Shown here piece after piece: positions 44,706 through 56,336 of a stretch of 64,000 bases of DNA (position 1 is its first letter; each line of letters starts with the position of its first letter). Where the stretch lies: the NCBI GenBank assembly GCA_035048485.1, contig CM068581.1, positions 60,060,393 through 60,124,392 of the forward strand. The letters run 5' to 3'. Position numbers and translations under genes: made by a program. Below the pieces are notes generated by a model. The model made no database searches, was not told where the DNA came from, and saw only the letters and a list, made by a program, of their open reading frames with translations. This DNA comes from Pteria penguin (taxonomy: Eukaryota; Mollusca; Bivalvia; Pterioida; Pteriidae).

Positions 44706-44898
44706 TGGAAAAAATCAAAACACAAACATCACCATAACGAGATACAATGTTAACTTATAGTCATAAAGCTAGGCAAGAAGGCAAGACCGGAAGAGTTGGA
44801 TTTAGAGCACCATCCATTCCTATCCAAAAGAACCTGTTAGGTCGTTATAGTTCCGTCAATACCCAGAGTTAGGACGTTATAATTCCGTCAATATCCAG

Positions 44899-46142
44899 GC
44901 GCCATATGTATAAAAATTCGTAGATTTACGAGCACTCGTAGAGTTTACGAGTAACTTACGAAAAATGTTACGAATTCGTAAATCATATGTACAAAACAAC
45001 TCGTAGACGAGCTACGAACACTTAACTTTACGAGTACTCTTACGCATGCGCTGTACATATATTTCACAGAAACAAATGACGCTTCAGATAGTTCAGGAGC
45101 CCTTTTCATCAATATGTGTAAATGTTTGGCTTACTAATTAGTATGCCAATCCCGGGCAATGGTGCAAGTCTACTTACATACATTCTTATGCGAAATGCGG
45201 GTTTCATCAATCGTTGTTAGCGTGTACGTACGTAAGGATCCCACTAGCGAGTTGACTAACTTTTCGTAACACAAATCAATTGCATGCATCATATTAAAGT
45301 CAAAGTGTACTTCTTACAGATGTATATAACTATGATTTTATGTCTGTACATCTACACACGATGTGCTTGTAAACATGTAGGCCTAGTGACGTCATTGAAT
45401 CGTAAGCAATACTTCGAAATACGTCAACAAAAGAAAGTGATAAAACTATCGCGATAAGCATATATGCCGCCACATACATGTACATCTATAAAGTCAAGCG
45501 GATCACGAATACAGACGAAATAGACAAAAGAGAACCCACCCTATCCTCTCTGTCAATCTAGTATAATAATATACATGTGAGACACCCTCCTCAAGGCAAA
45601 TCCCCCCTTTCCTTGCTGAAAAATATTTAAAAAATGAAAGTAAAATAGAAATATAAATATCAAATTAGAGAGATCTACATATTACATTTCCAGTAGGTTA
45701 TTTGATTTTTTGCGTGTTACGTGTATATATAACCTAGGACTAAGAATTTTCTTTTGAAAATATTTTTATAATAAATCTATATAATAAAGCTTTTATAATT
45801 TTTTCCGAGGAAGTCAAAATTCTTATTTATAACAATCAAAAGTGATCTAAATGATTAACAACAATTTTCGAACATATTGATATTTAAGAGGAAGCAAAAA
45901 GAGTGGTTTGATATTACGGAGTTTTAAGAACGTATCACTAAATCACTACTGTACTCTTACGCCATAATTTCATATAAGAATGACTTACATGTACGAGTAC
46001 TACTATAGCACTCGTAGATTTACGATTAGATTCACTCGTAAGTTACGTTTACGTAATTTCGTACATATGACGTTACTCGTAAATTTACGCTACGAGTGAC
46101 TTACGAGTACTCGTAGGGTTTCGAAATTTTGTACATATGGGC
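44899..46142. mobile_element. 1.24-kb inverted-repeat element rich in ACTCGTA/TACGAGT
   Basis: Unit 1 has ATATCCAGAGCC uninterrupted (about 34,553-34,564). Unit 2 has 1244 bp here with CCAG on both sides (44895-44898 and 46143-46146). The ends are GCGCCATATGTA and, reversed from the right, GCCCATATGTA. Behind each end, roughly 100 bp is packed with ACTCGTA, TACGAGT and TTACGAA motifs in both orientations. No coding frame is apparent. It is a non-autonomous element of unknown superfamily, inserted after the duplication. Confidence 0.75.
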
Positions 46143-47035
46143 CCAGAGCCTTAACTTTTACTCGCTTTGAACTTAAAATTTCTGCACAAGGTTTTTATTT
46201 ATTGTATTATTGTGTGAAATATAAATCTATATCATTTCCCTATATTTGTTAAATAATAAAGTTGAATTTTGATGTGTTTATTATTCGGTAATTTACAACA
46301 GAAACATATCGACCAAAGTAAAAACAGATGAAATATATCGGATTTAGTGTGAATATTACTAAACTTGAACGGAAATAAGGAACAACAGAGACATCGAGAG
46401 GATCAAGTGAAATGGAACAATAAACACCCTTTATCTGTGACCGTCATATACACTTTTTTCAATTTATCCTGTTCTACCCTTGGTTTACATTAATGATTAT
46501 CAAAAACAACTAAACGTATAACACATAATTCACAGCACACAAAAACGAAATTTTACTTGGTGAATGCTATGACATAAGTATATACTAGTTGATAGACAGT
46601 GATACTTACATGTGTGAATCAGAGTGAGTTACTGATAGTAGTCAAATATAAGTTGAATATATTTTACTATTAAATATTGTTAGTTATATACAATCTAATA
46701 TCCTGTTCCACCCTTGAATAAAGCTACGACTCCTAAGGCGTCATTCATAAATAAACCAATCGCTACACATGAATACGGATAAGGAAGTGTATTTGGCAAA
46801 ACAAATGTTATTTTCTAAAGAAATAAATTTGGAACCAGGAGATTACCTGCATCACTATCATTCGCACTTTTACATATAATATTAACATAAAACCTCTGAG
46901 TTTTACGATTTTTATGAATAAGCTTCGGTAGATTGATAAAAGCGTGCAGTATTTTATGATGAGAAAGACAGGATTCAGATATTGACTTTATGTAACCATT
47001 GTGAATTTATAATTCAAAATAATGAAAGTCCTAAA

Positions 47036-48150
47036 GTATAACTTAGAGTATAACATAAAAATTACTTAATGTACATTATATTACTAAATTAACAAATTTA
47101 CCTTGTTGAATAAATAAATTTACTACTATTCATATTTTCGTGAAGTACATGACAGTAACCTCAAGAAAAAGTTGCGTCTTTCTATGCACTTTTAATACTA
47201 AAACATCATTCATGTTATATAATGGGTGTGACATGTATGTATAAATAAACATGGGAATAAGTTGGCAAGAGCCTTTACTATGTTGGGTGTATCCGTTGCA
47301 CGCTGGCAAGATCTGTCAATGTGTCGATTGTTCTTATAGCTCTCTGGCTAGTTCCCTCACTGTGTCGGGTGTATTCGTTGCATGTTGGCAAGATCACTCA
47401 CTGTGTCGGTGTATTCGTTACAAATTGACATGATCATTCACTGTGTCGGGTGTGTCCTTTGCATAAGGGACACTATATAACAAGAGACAAGCACATTATC
47501 AACCGCCATACCCCGCATAATATCATGTGACTAGGTTATATAAACGACGTAAGACACATGTGCTAAAATAGTAAGAAGAAATACACGTTATATTGGTTAT
47601 CCTGTTCCTGATGCATTGACAATAATGTATCATAGAAAAAATAGAGGAATTCAATTATTCACCGACAAGTTGGAATATATATAAGCTGCATGTATATTGG
47701 ATGAAATAATCACTCCAAGGAAGGACAAATGGAGAAAAGGGGGGACTTTGATTAACTGCGGAATATACGATATATCATAAATACTCGATTATGTATAAAA
47801 AGTACTTTTTTTATTCCTTGTTTACACTTTTAAAAATGTATTTCTTCGAAAGTTTTTTCTTTCAAGACCATTAAATTAATTTAAAAGTATAAAGTATAAT
47901 CTTTGTCAAATCATAAATTATATCTGGCAAATTGTTTCATGTCCTTTATGAAAAACGGATCACAGATATATAAATAAATCTTGTTATAAATGCATAAGTA
48001 ACAGATACCAGACGTTTCTTACCAAAACATGGTATCAAAGTGCTACACACAAATCACTTCATTGAACAACCTTTTATACTGTCGGATTAAAGATTCTTGC
48101 ATGACTCATTTGTATACTGTACCAATTAAATGAATAGATAAATTTCAGTA
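47036..48150. other. Single-copy AT-rich stretch right of the duplication
   Basis: Apart from the short tandem repeat at 47270-47460 nothing coding is visible. This sequence was presumably adjacent to unit 1 before the duplication. Confidence 0.4.
47270..47460. repeat. Short tandem repeat, about 41 bp, four copies
   Basis: 'CACTGTGTCGGGTGTATTCG', 'TTGCATGTTGGCAAGATCA' and variants recur four times with moderate divergence. The plus-strand frame 47251-47433 over it is probably an artefact. Confidence 0.7.
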
Positions 48151-48157
48151 TAGTTTA

Positions 48158-48365
48158 GTATACACTGATTGCCAATGGTGCAGTATACACTGATTGCATA
48201 TGGTGCAGTATACACTGATTGCATATGGTGCAGTATACATTGATTGCATATGGTTCAGTATACGCTGATTGCATATGGTTTTAATATACGCTGATTGCAT
48301 ATGGTTCAGTATACACCACTTGTCTATGGTTCAGTATACACTGATTGCGTAGGGTACACAATACA
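48158..48365. repeat. 25-bp tandem repeat, about eight copies
   Basis: CAGTATACACTGATTGCATA followed by TGGTG is repeated with exact 25-bp spacing at 48181, 48206 and 48231. Outer copies are more diverged. Each unit contains a GTATAC palindrome. Confidence 0.9.
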
Positions 48366-48479
48366 TTGGCCGCATTTGGAACATTTTAGCTTATAATCAA
48401 AAAATTGAAATTTAAGATTGCAAAAGGGAATTCTTTATATTTAATGTTTTGTAAAAGGTTGGTAGGTTTCTATTATATA

Positions 48480-48839
48480 CAGTTGGGTGCGGTCCTAACC
48501 TTACATTCAAGTGCACTTTAAGTTTAGTTTTTTGTCCTGAGTACCAGTCATAAAGTTTAGTCAAGTGCACTTGATATTAAGTTTACTTTAAAGTAATTCC
48601 GTCTTCAAGTTTACTATCACGTGACACCAAGTTTACTTCTCACGTTTGTTTATTACAATAATCCAGTTTCGTATAACGATAGAAATAATTGTCTTATTAT
48701 GTACAATTGCATATTTTATATATATATATATATAATTTTAATAGAAAAATATAGTAAATACACATGTATATAGAAAGTAAACTAAACTTGAAGTGCACTT
48801 GGAGTAAACTTGGAATCAAGTTAGTACTGCACCCAACTG
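48480..48839. mobile_element. 360-bp MITE, CAGTTGGGTGC ends
   Basis: The left end CAGTTGGGTGCGGTCCTAAC and the reversed right end CAGTTGGGTGCAGTACTAAC match at 18 of 20. Subterminal AAGTTTACTT and AAGTGCACTT motifs occur near both ends, and a (TA)n run lies in the middle. A target duplication is not clear. The subterminal AAGTT-type motifs recall the 24065-26393 element. Confidence 0.75.
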
Positions 48840-50514
48840 CACTTATATATTATGGAATTGGTAGTGCACCATTGAAAAAAATACAATATTAAATGTCTTT
48901 AGATGTAAAAAATATTTGTTGATGCTTTTACTCAAATATTTGAAAGTATATATCATATGCATTTAACAAATTTAAGGAGGCCGTATCGGGTTTATTTGCC
49001 AGAAACTATCAGTTTGAATGACGCATATGAAAATTCAGCACAGATTTTTAGCTTCAAGATTAAAATTTAAGAATTGTGACTATTGTAGTGAAATGAGGGC
49101 CATGTCAAAGTTGCCTTTGATTTTATATTGATTGATAATTTGAAAAACCATGAAAATATTACAAATAGCTTGATTTGAAAAATTCTTCGACTGCGATTTT
49201 GATATTAATTTGCGCGATTACCGACCTTATAAAGTTACTTGAAATTATGATAATAAAAAGAGGTGTATTCATGGAAATAAAGAAAAGGGGTCATCTCTAG
49301 ATAAAATTTGGAGTTAATATCTGAAAATCTATAAAAAATAGATATAAAATTTATGATTTTCATAATGCGATCCATTAAATCAAGAGGCGGTCTAACAAGA
49401 ACAGATGAATAACAGAAACACAGAGGGTCCAATGCTTGCTTTTATTGCCACTGTGAGCCATAGTTAATAATGCAATGCAGAAGTTAACATCTCTCAATTT
49501 CGAAACGAGTAAACAACATAAGGAACTTGGATCCACAAAAACAAACAGTGACGATATGTATATACAGATATGCTCTGGATATTTCGATGACAGAAGTCCT
49601 TTTTCTACCGAAACATAGAAACTGGTGTATCTGATAACAAGACTCTTACAGCTGACAGGACCCTTGAAGTTAGTAAGGAGCACTCGGGTAAATTTTACTA
49701 TCGATTATCGGGACACTTTCGGAGGCTAACTATCGATTAATTATCGGAACTATCGAAATTATAAGAATCATGTTCAAAACCAGTGAAATACCACTAATGT
49801 TGTGACCTTTCAAACAAATCATGGCATTTCAAAAAGATTAAAAAGATCCTGGCAAAGCATCACAACGGCAATAACAATGAAGTACCATTGGGAGCATAGA
49901 CAGACCCCTAGCAGGTGAGACATGTGGAAAGTCCTAAATCTTTTATAGCAATGTACAAGACTACAAGTGTACTTTTGTTTGCGTATCTGTTTTTACATAC
50001 ATGGCAAACTGCCTGTATCATGGCCCAGTTCCCTTTTGTTGGCGGTCCCTCTCGCTTTTTGTAAAATCCAAAATATTGTCAGACGCTTGATGTGGTAACG
50101 CCGGGGAATGGATATATTGTTTTGTCATCGTTGTTATTGTTGTCGACTTCCATCGACGCCATTTTTATTGTGGCGTTTCGCACGTAACAAGAGAGAAAAC
50201 TGAAGACATCTGACAAAGCTGTATAACAAAAATCACCAAGGACATGCACACAAAACATGATAATAATAGAATATACACTGAAAAACGACATTACAAAAAT
50301 ATTCGATTGTGCTACGGTAACAAATTCGATCCTGGTCACTTCTAATTCAAGCGACAATCGATAGTCAATTTTACTATCGATTATCGAAAAATGAAGGGGT
50401 TTCAACGATCGACTATTGAAAGTCGGCGACTATCGTCATATCACTACTTGACGTAGGTGAAAAATCATCCACTGACTAGCTGAGGAAAGCTTTTAAGCGA
50501 AAATGTCAAATAAC
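48840..50514. other. Non-coding stretch with TATCGATTATCG repeats
   Basis: 'TTTTACTATCGATTATCG' occurs at about 49,693 and 50,371 in the same direction, with other ACTATCGA motifs around it. The right end read in reverse (AGTAGTGATATGACGATAG, near 50,445) looks like a transposon end, but a matching left end was not found. Minus frames at 49375-49683 and 50079-50405 show no domain. Confidence 0.35.
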
Positions 50515-51893
50515 GACTCTCTCAGCAATGAACAGTTTGAAAGTTGATCGTGAGGAGAAAAAGGTGGACCCTCTACTTCTGTTTCAAAGACTGTTGGCTG
50601 CAGCGCATGGCGAAGCTCTAGAATTAGCCAATCTCTTTCATTATGAACTTATAAGTAGCCCATTATCTCTGTTTGATTAGTCAGGTCAAATGCGTTTAGC
50701 CGACAAAGCATTATTGGCAACATATACTTGGAATCTTGGAGACAGTGAAACGTAAATTAAAAACGTCAGTGATGCTTGTGTCATGGATAGGGATCCTTAA
50801 TTCACGATTACCATGTGCAAGGGTCTTTCATTCCAAGAAATCTGCAAATTATATGTCAGTTACGTGCAAAGCAGATACAACAACCCTGCTATTGTGTTTG
50901 ATGGTTACTCCTCGGAGCCATCCACATAGTATCTAGTATTCAGGCAAAGGGCAAAGGGAATTATTGGTCGACAGGTCAAATTTACGGCCTCAGCATCCTT
51001 CAGATCAAACAAAATCATATTCATGACGAATCCCAAGAATAAACAAGCTTTTATTCGGCTACTCAGTGACAAGTTTCATAAACACAAAATTAAAACCATT
51101 CAAAGCAGAAGAGATACAGATTCGTTAATAGCTCAAACCACTGTCAGTTTGTCCATGGATAGGTTAGTCACTGTTGTAGAAGAAGACACTGACATTTTAG
51201 TCCTGCTTTTGTTTTATTCGCCATTGACATATCGTATCGTGTATCGTTCAGACAAGATTACAAAATGCCCCCAGATATGTTGGGCTATTCAGAAGTCAAA
51301 ATGTTGTTGAACAAAGTCTGATCCAAGTTCCTGTATTATATGTTATCACAGATTTTGATATAACAGGTAGGATTTTCGATATTGGGAAAGCCGCTTCAAT
51401 GAAGAAAGCAGCTAACAATAGTTACATCCGTAATGATTGTTAAGTGTACCTTCAGGAGAACACACAACCACAACATGTCATCGAATCTGGAGAGAAAATA
51501 TTAATAGCTCTTTATAATGGATCCTCAGTCGAGAGAATCAATACTTTGATGTACAGAAAAAAATGTCACAAATATGCAAGTAAACACACTACCACCGACT
51601 TCTGATGCAGTCAAACACAACTCGTTTAGAACGAATCACAGAATGGGTCCACACCACACTACACAAAGATCCAATAAACTAGGGTAGGACACTTCAGCTA
51701 GGACGACAAAGTTTAACATGTGAAAATGAAATCTAACTCAAAATTTTACGGTGTCGATAAAAAATTAAGTTGTGACAGTCGGCACTGCTCGTGTAGAAGG
51801 TACGGTTTCTCGTGTACCATTGCATGTTCGGGGTGCAAGGGTATATGCTGTTCCAATACCCAAGACACCATTGATGACATTGAAGACTGAGAA
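50515..51893 (+). pseudogene. Degenerate copy of a dispersed family: nuclease-like region plus CXC motif
   Basis: Broken frames in order: LFQRLLAAAHGEALELANLF and a QMRLADKALLAT block (about 50,578-50,730); TNPKNKQAFIRLLSDKF, then RDTDSLIAQTTVSL and VEEDTDILVLLLF (51,023-51,210); a block corresponding to the family's 'GCDTTSR.FGIGKG' region, here DFDITGRIFDIGKAASMKKA (about 51,351-51,410); and a cysteine cluster CDSRHCSCRRYGFSCTIACS (about 51,770-51,835), ending IDDIED and TGA. I recognise this order from repetitive uncharacterised bivalve proteins. The acidic D-T-D blocks suggest a PIN/FEN-like nuclease fold and the cysteines a CXC (tesmin-type) motif. Stops and frameshifts make it a pseudogene. 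The biochemical function of the family is not known to me. Confidence 0.6.
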
Positions 51894-53825
51894 TCTGTCT
51901 GAGATAATCATCTAATAGAAAATAAAAATCTCATTTGAAAACCATTATTGCAAGACTGTTATATAGATATGATATGATATAAAAATCATATTGTCCAGTA
52001 CAAAACTGTCAATTTTTAATGGGGATTGCAAAGCAATTATGTTCTATAGATTAGCTATGACCTTCTGTCTGTCCTTAAAAAGTTGTTAAAAGTTTCTGGT
52101 TGAAGCATATTATACCTAAATATAGACTTGAAACGCGGTATGTACATTACCTATGACAAAAATTATGTATTTTGATGGTTTATATTTAATGCGAATTACT
52201 TTTAACGGTTGAGTATCTTTACAATACTGTCATACCGCCGTAAGCGGTTTCTTGGTATCTCGTAATTTAAAATGTTTGCTCTCTATAAAAATTATGTAAA
52301 ATTTTTGTAACTCTTCATTTGTCTCTTAAAATCCGCCTGGATTTAAGAGGCAGTTCGTTATTTTGATTGTTCTTTTAAATATTATCTAACAAATGAAATA
52401 ATAAAAAAATTATATTCATTTGCCTATATCACATTTCTTTTGTGTTTATAAATATTAAATGGATTTTGAGTAAAATGAAATATAAACTTGCACGTTATTT
52501 GATTTTTCTATATATTTTCAGGTTCTGTGCATTTTCTCTCAAATATACTCTTCTGACACCCCCAAAGTTTATTTTTCTGATCACAGTTACTTGTCCGATT
52601 GATTGTCTGTGTTACATATACATCAAATCAAAACTACGTGTTATGGTTATAAAACCTGCTGTTGCTATTAGTTTGAGGTTTGACTTATTTTCAGCTATAT
52701 TGGCTGGACTATAGATTTATAAGGACGTTTTGTGTAAATTGTCTGCAAGATAAATATGTTTAAAAAATTCTTTGATATATAAATACAACTGCTATATACA
52801 GTTAAACAATTCTTGTGACATGACATAAGTGTATGTTATAACCAAGGTCATATCTTTAATTTTAAGGTGGCAGGGAGTTTAAGATGATGATTTTTATACA
52901 ACAATAACTGTTGTTTAGATCTGCTCCATACTTCACTATGTTATCCAATGCCATACCTCAAGGTCAATGATACAGTGAACAAATTATCAAAAATCAGTTT
53001 TCTGTTCAGAAAAGCTTAGTTGTAATGTGGATCTGCTTCATAACTCACAGTTGTTGTACACGGCACAAAAGTTGTATCATTTCAGGTTACAGTTATGGTA
53101 CGTTGTCTCGCCATGCCGACTAGACAGATATGTTGATTTATTTACTTGACAAATGGATGCCAACGTATTTGCCACCATAATGTTTAATGCAGTGTTTTAT
53201 TTCATATACGCAAATTTTATAGATTTAGTGCAATATTCAAATTTTCTGGTAGGAAAAGTGAACTGACGTCAGCCAACATACCCCACTGACATTATTGTGA
53301 TTTCATCCTATACGACTTTATTTTAACGATAAACTTATTTATAACATACAAACTGAATATAGAATACATAAAACAACAATTTGAAATAATATACATGCTA
53401 AGTATTTATTTATTTATTTTATTTATATTTATTAATCAATCTATCTATTCATTTGTTTCTTTTCGATTTAAAGAGATCGGATGATTTCAGCGATGCCTAG
53501 GCATTGGTTAAATTCTGCATTAGGCAAATCTTGTGCCGGAATGGCACAATGCCGGAATGTGAGTAGGGAATGGTTAGTCTAATGCTATCAATCTGGCCTT
53601 GTAACCTCTTGCAATACTCTTGGTGTGAAAAATAATCAAAGAAAAAAAATAATAAAAATAATACAAAGACATCACTGTTTTATAAAGAATGCCAATTGAT
53701 ATAGATATCTGCTGGATGTATATACGTCTTATATATGTGACCTATATATGAACTGACATTAGCGTATATTATAATTCAATCTGATTAAATTCAGATCGGT
53801 AAAGATCTGGCGAAACTCGATTAAG
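51894..53825. other. AT-rich stretch, no supported feature
   Basis: A frame at 52442-52714 is hydrophobic but lacks any splice or domain support. T-rich ATTTATTT runs occur near 53,404-53,440. Nothing else was recognised. Confidence 0.35.
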
Positions 53826-54905
53826 GGCCATGTTCTGGAGATTTCTAACGAAGTTCATGTCAGCCTATCAGTTAATTCACCTTAGTCAATCACGTTATAT
53901 TTTTCACATAGGTATTGGTTGTAGTAAAATACAGTATCATGGGACGTCATTATCATTCATAAAACTTGATGATGTTCATCAAGTTTGTTAACTTGATTGT
54001 TTCGGAAAAGCTTTAACAAGTTACATTTCATTTTACCGTTTCTTTATTTCTCCTTCATTAATCTTGTGAAATCTTGCATAATCCACATGAAGTTTATCGG
54101 GTGATTCGAAATCTATTTTGTCACTTTTGTTTTCCATATTTGAATACAGTAACTTTAAATGGTGTATATACTGTGAAATCTGCAAATATTGAGTAACTAA
54201 GTAAAATATTGAGTAATCAAGTAAAATATTTGCTACGTTGGAGAATTTATAGTACACTGTTATTAACATATAAGTGCTAAGTTGATTGTGTAAAATGTGT
54301 GTGTAACTTTTAATTATAGATATAATACGTCAAAATTCCGGTGTCTCTGTCGGTCACATGCAGTTTATAACAAATTCTTCAAAAAGGAATACGTCACTTG
54401 ATTACCAATGACTTTGTAGTAAATCGCTCCCGAGAAAATGATTAAATCGGTGACGACATTTAAAATAGATTGGGTAATGATTTGCATTGTAGTGGAATAG
54501 ATGTGTGAAAAGCGAAATAGGAAAAACTGAATTGTGAAGTTGTATATTCTAAGTTATCAGATAATGACTTGCGCCACTGCTGTGAATGGAATCCCTAACA
54601 CGGAAGTCTTCGAAAATGTGGTGCACGATTATAGGATCTGTATGCTGAAAAAGACTCTACATTGGAAGACGTCAAAAAAGCAACTCGGAAGAGGATTATA
54701 TTGTGGTAGTAAGATTATCTTAAGCAGTCGTAGGTTCGTTTGTTTTATTAGATGCCGTCATATTTAATTTCACCCGAAGATGAACGGAAACGGCAGAATG
54801 CGTTCCTCAGAAATATTTAGCTGAATATTGATTAGCTGATATGAATCTAACTCAATGGCTAACTTGAACATCATTTGAGTTCACCAGCACATGAACCCAA
54901 AACGG
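53824..54905. mobile_element. Possible larger relative of the 13362-13626 element
   Basis: The left boundary AAGGGCCATGTTCTGG and the right boundary GTTCACCAGCACATGAACCC resemble the two arms of 13362-13626, in the same inward-facing arrangement. The interior of about 1 kb has short frames (54033-54269 minus, 54534-54767 plus) without recognised domains. The pairing is imperfect and no target duplication was identified. Confidence 0.35.
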
Positions 54906-55792
54906 GATCAGCTAAATAAACATCTGGTTCTAAACATCACCATAATAAGTATACTAAAAGTGTTTGTTTTGTAAGTAATTACAGACACAAAAACAGCTAA
55001 AACCTACTTTAGCTACATTTACGTAACATTTAAGTTGTACAATCTTCTCAAACAGGAAATTGAAATCCTTTTGAAATTCAAAAGAAAAATTCAAAAAACC
55101 ATATTGCATTTATTGGAAATAATAATATTGGTAATATAGATAATAACAAATGCAAAAATATAGGTTGAACATTTATATACAAACTATCATTGATATATTT
55201 GTGGAATTGATAGCACACAACTTATGCATATACCAGCCATTTGAAACGTAAATCCAAATCATGCAAAGACTTTAGGCTGCAAGACTGATTCATTGCTGTA
55301 CATCAGCTTCAGTTCGTTCATATTGATTTTGCATACATTTTCTTCATCAAACGGACTCTTCGTCGTCCATTTTATCTTCATCACCAACTGTCCTAAACGT
55401 ACCTTTATCATCTCTGCAACACAATGGCTGTACTTGATGTAAAAGTGTTCAGTCATATAATCAATGGATAAAACATTATGTGTATTACATTTCATTTGAA
55501 TTGTCCTTGTGATTTTTATCTGATCAGGAATGTTTTGTTTACTCTCTGATTTGTAGTTTTGTCAAGCATTAATAAATAAATAAAACAAATAGATGATAAA
55601 ACAAGCAATACAAGAAACACTCTTTACAATTACATAAGCAGATCCATGCATTAATCTTTGTGCTTTTGTATATTTCAAAATCTATATTTATTAAGTAATT
55701 GTATTCTATAAAGATGAAATGCATACAAGTATAAACAAAACGCTACTCCTCATGAAATATAACAACTTGATGAGATAAAGTATATATAAAAC
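54906..55792. other. AT-rich stretch, no supported feature
   Basis: A minus frame at 55259-55495 has no recognised domain. No tandem or inverted repeat was noticed by eye. Confidence 0.35.
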
Positions 55793-55983
55793 GATTATTG
55801 ATTAAATATTGTTTTACGTCACTCCATGATTATTTAAGGTATATGGTGACGGCATCTGCCTGATTCATTGCATAGAAATTTAGACCTTTGCAACGGACCC
55901 ACACGAAGCAGTCGAGTCGAGGAGTCGAACCTGTGACTTCTCGGTCTCAATCCGAGCACCTTCTCCACTGGACAACTCCGACT
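55793..55983 (-). mobile_element. tRNA-derived SINE, copy 5 (internal deletion)
   Basis: The body start (GTTTTACGTCACTCC, GGTGACGGCATCTGCC, GACCTTTGCAACGGACC) jumps after 'GAAGCAG' directly to the tRNA-like head (GAGTCGAACCTGTGACTTCT on the plus strand). About 90 bp between them, present in other copies, is missing. Confidence 0.75.
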
Positions 55984-56180
55984 TTAAATTATCCACATAA
56001 GATTGTGGTTTATATTCGTGGAGGAGTGCAAAGTTTCCAGAAAATTTATCAGCGATTTAGTTTAGACGTCTTACTATTTTCAGAAAGAATAGTCATTTAC
56101 ACTTATTTCAGAAAGAAATGTTAGAAGATCAACAGTTTCTGCTTTGTTGTTTCTTTTTCTACAAATTCATTTGATATGAC

Positions 56181-56336
56181 TTACATCTTCAGTCTTTCCT
56201 CATGTTCAGCGTCATGGACGTGCTCCATTAACTTCCTGTTGCTCGTTTCCGGTAGATAACATGATACAAATGCAGCTATCATAATTGTGGCCGTGTAGAG
56301 AATCAGAGGAAATGCATTTTGCATCTTACCATCCAT
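56181..56336 (-). CDS. Transporter last exon: helix 12 and C-terminus
   Basis: After CCTTAACAG the exon starts MDGKMQNAFPLILYTATIIM in phase 0, forms the last helix and reaches CYLPETSNRKLMEHVHDAE, ending RLKM and TAA. The LPET motif is the standard SLC22 mark after helix 12. Confidence 0.9.
   Translation of the reverse strand: MDGKMQNAFPLILYTATIMIAAFVSCYLPETSNRKLMEHVHDAEHEERLKM

Larger units (their letters stand above)
35461..47033 (+). repeat. Segmental tandem duplication, unit 2
   Basis: Head-to-tail second copy. Its start joins directly to the end of unit 1 (GTCCT|AAAAAATAAAAG). Its own end is followed by AAAGTATAAC, so the junction shares an AAA microhomology. It is longer than unit 1 because of three private insertions (37952-38921, 42520-43630, 44899-46142) and lacks the retroelement of unit 1. 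Confidence 0.93.

Noticed and set aside
48158..48365. CRISPR-like array
   Set aside because: The 25-bp units are directly adjacent with no unique spacers, in a eukaryotic genome; an ordinary minisatellite.
49680..50450. A complete DNA transposon based on TATCGATTATCG motifs
   Set aside because: The repeats are direct and no matching inverted left end or target duplication was found.
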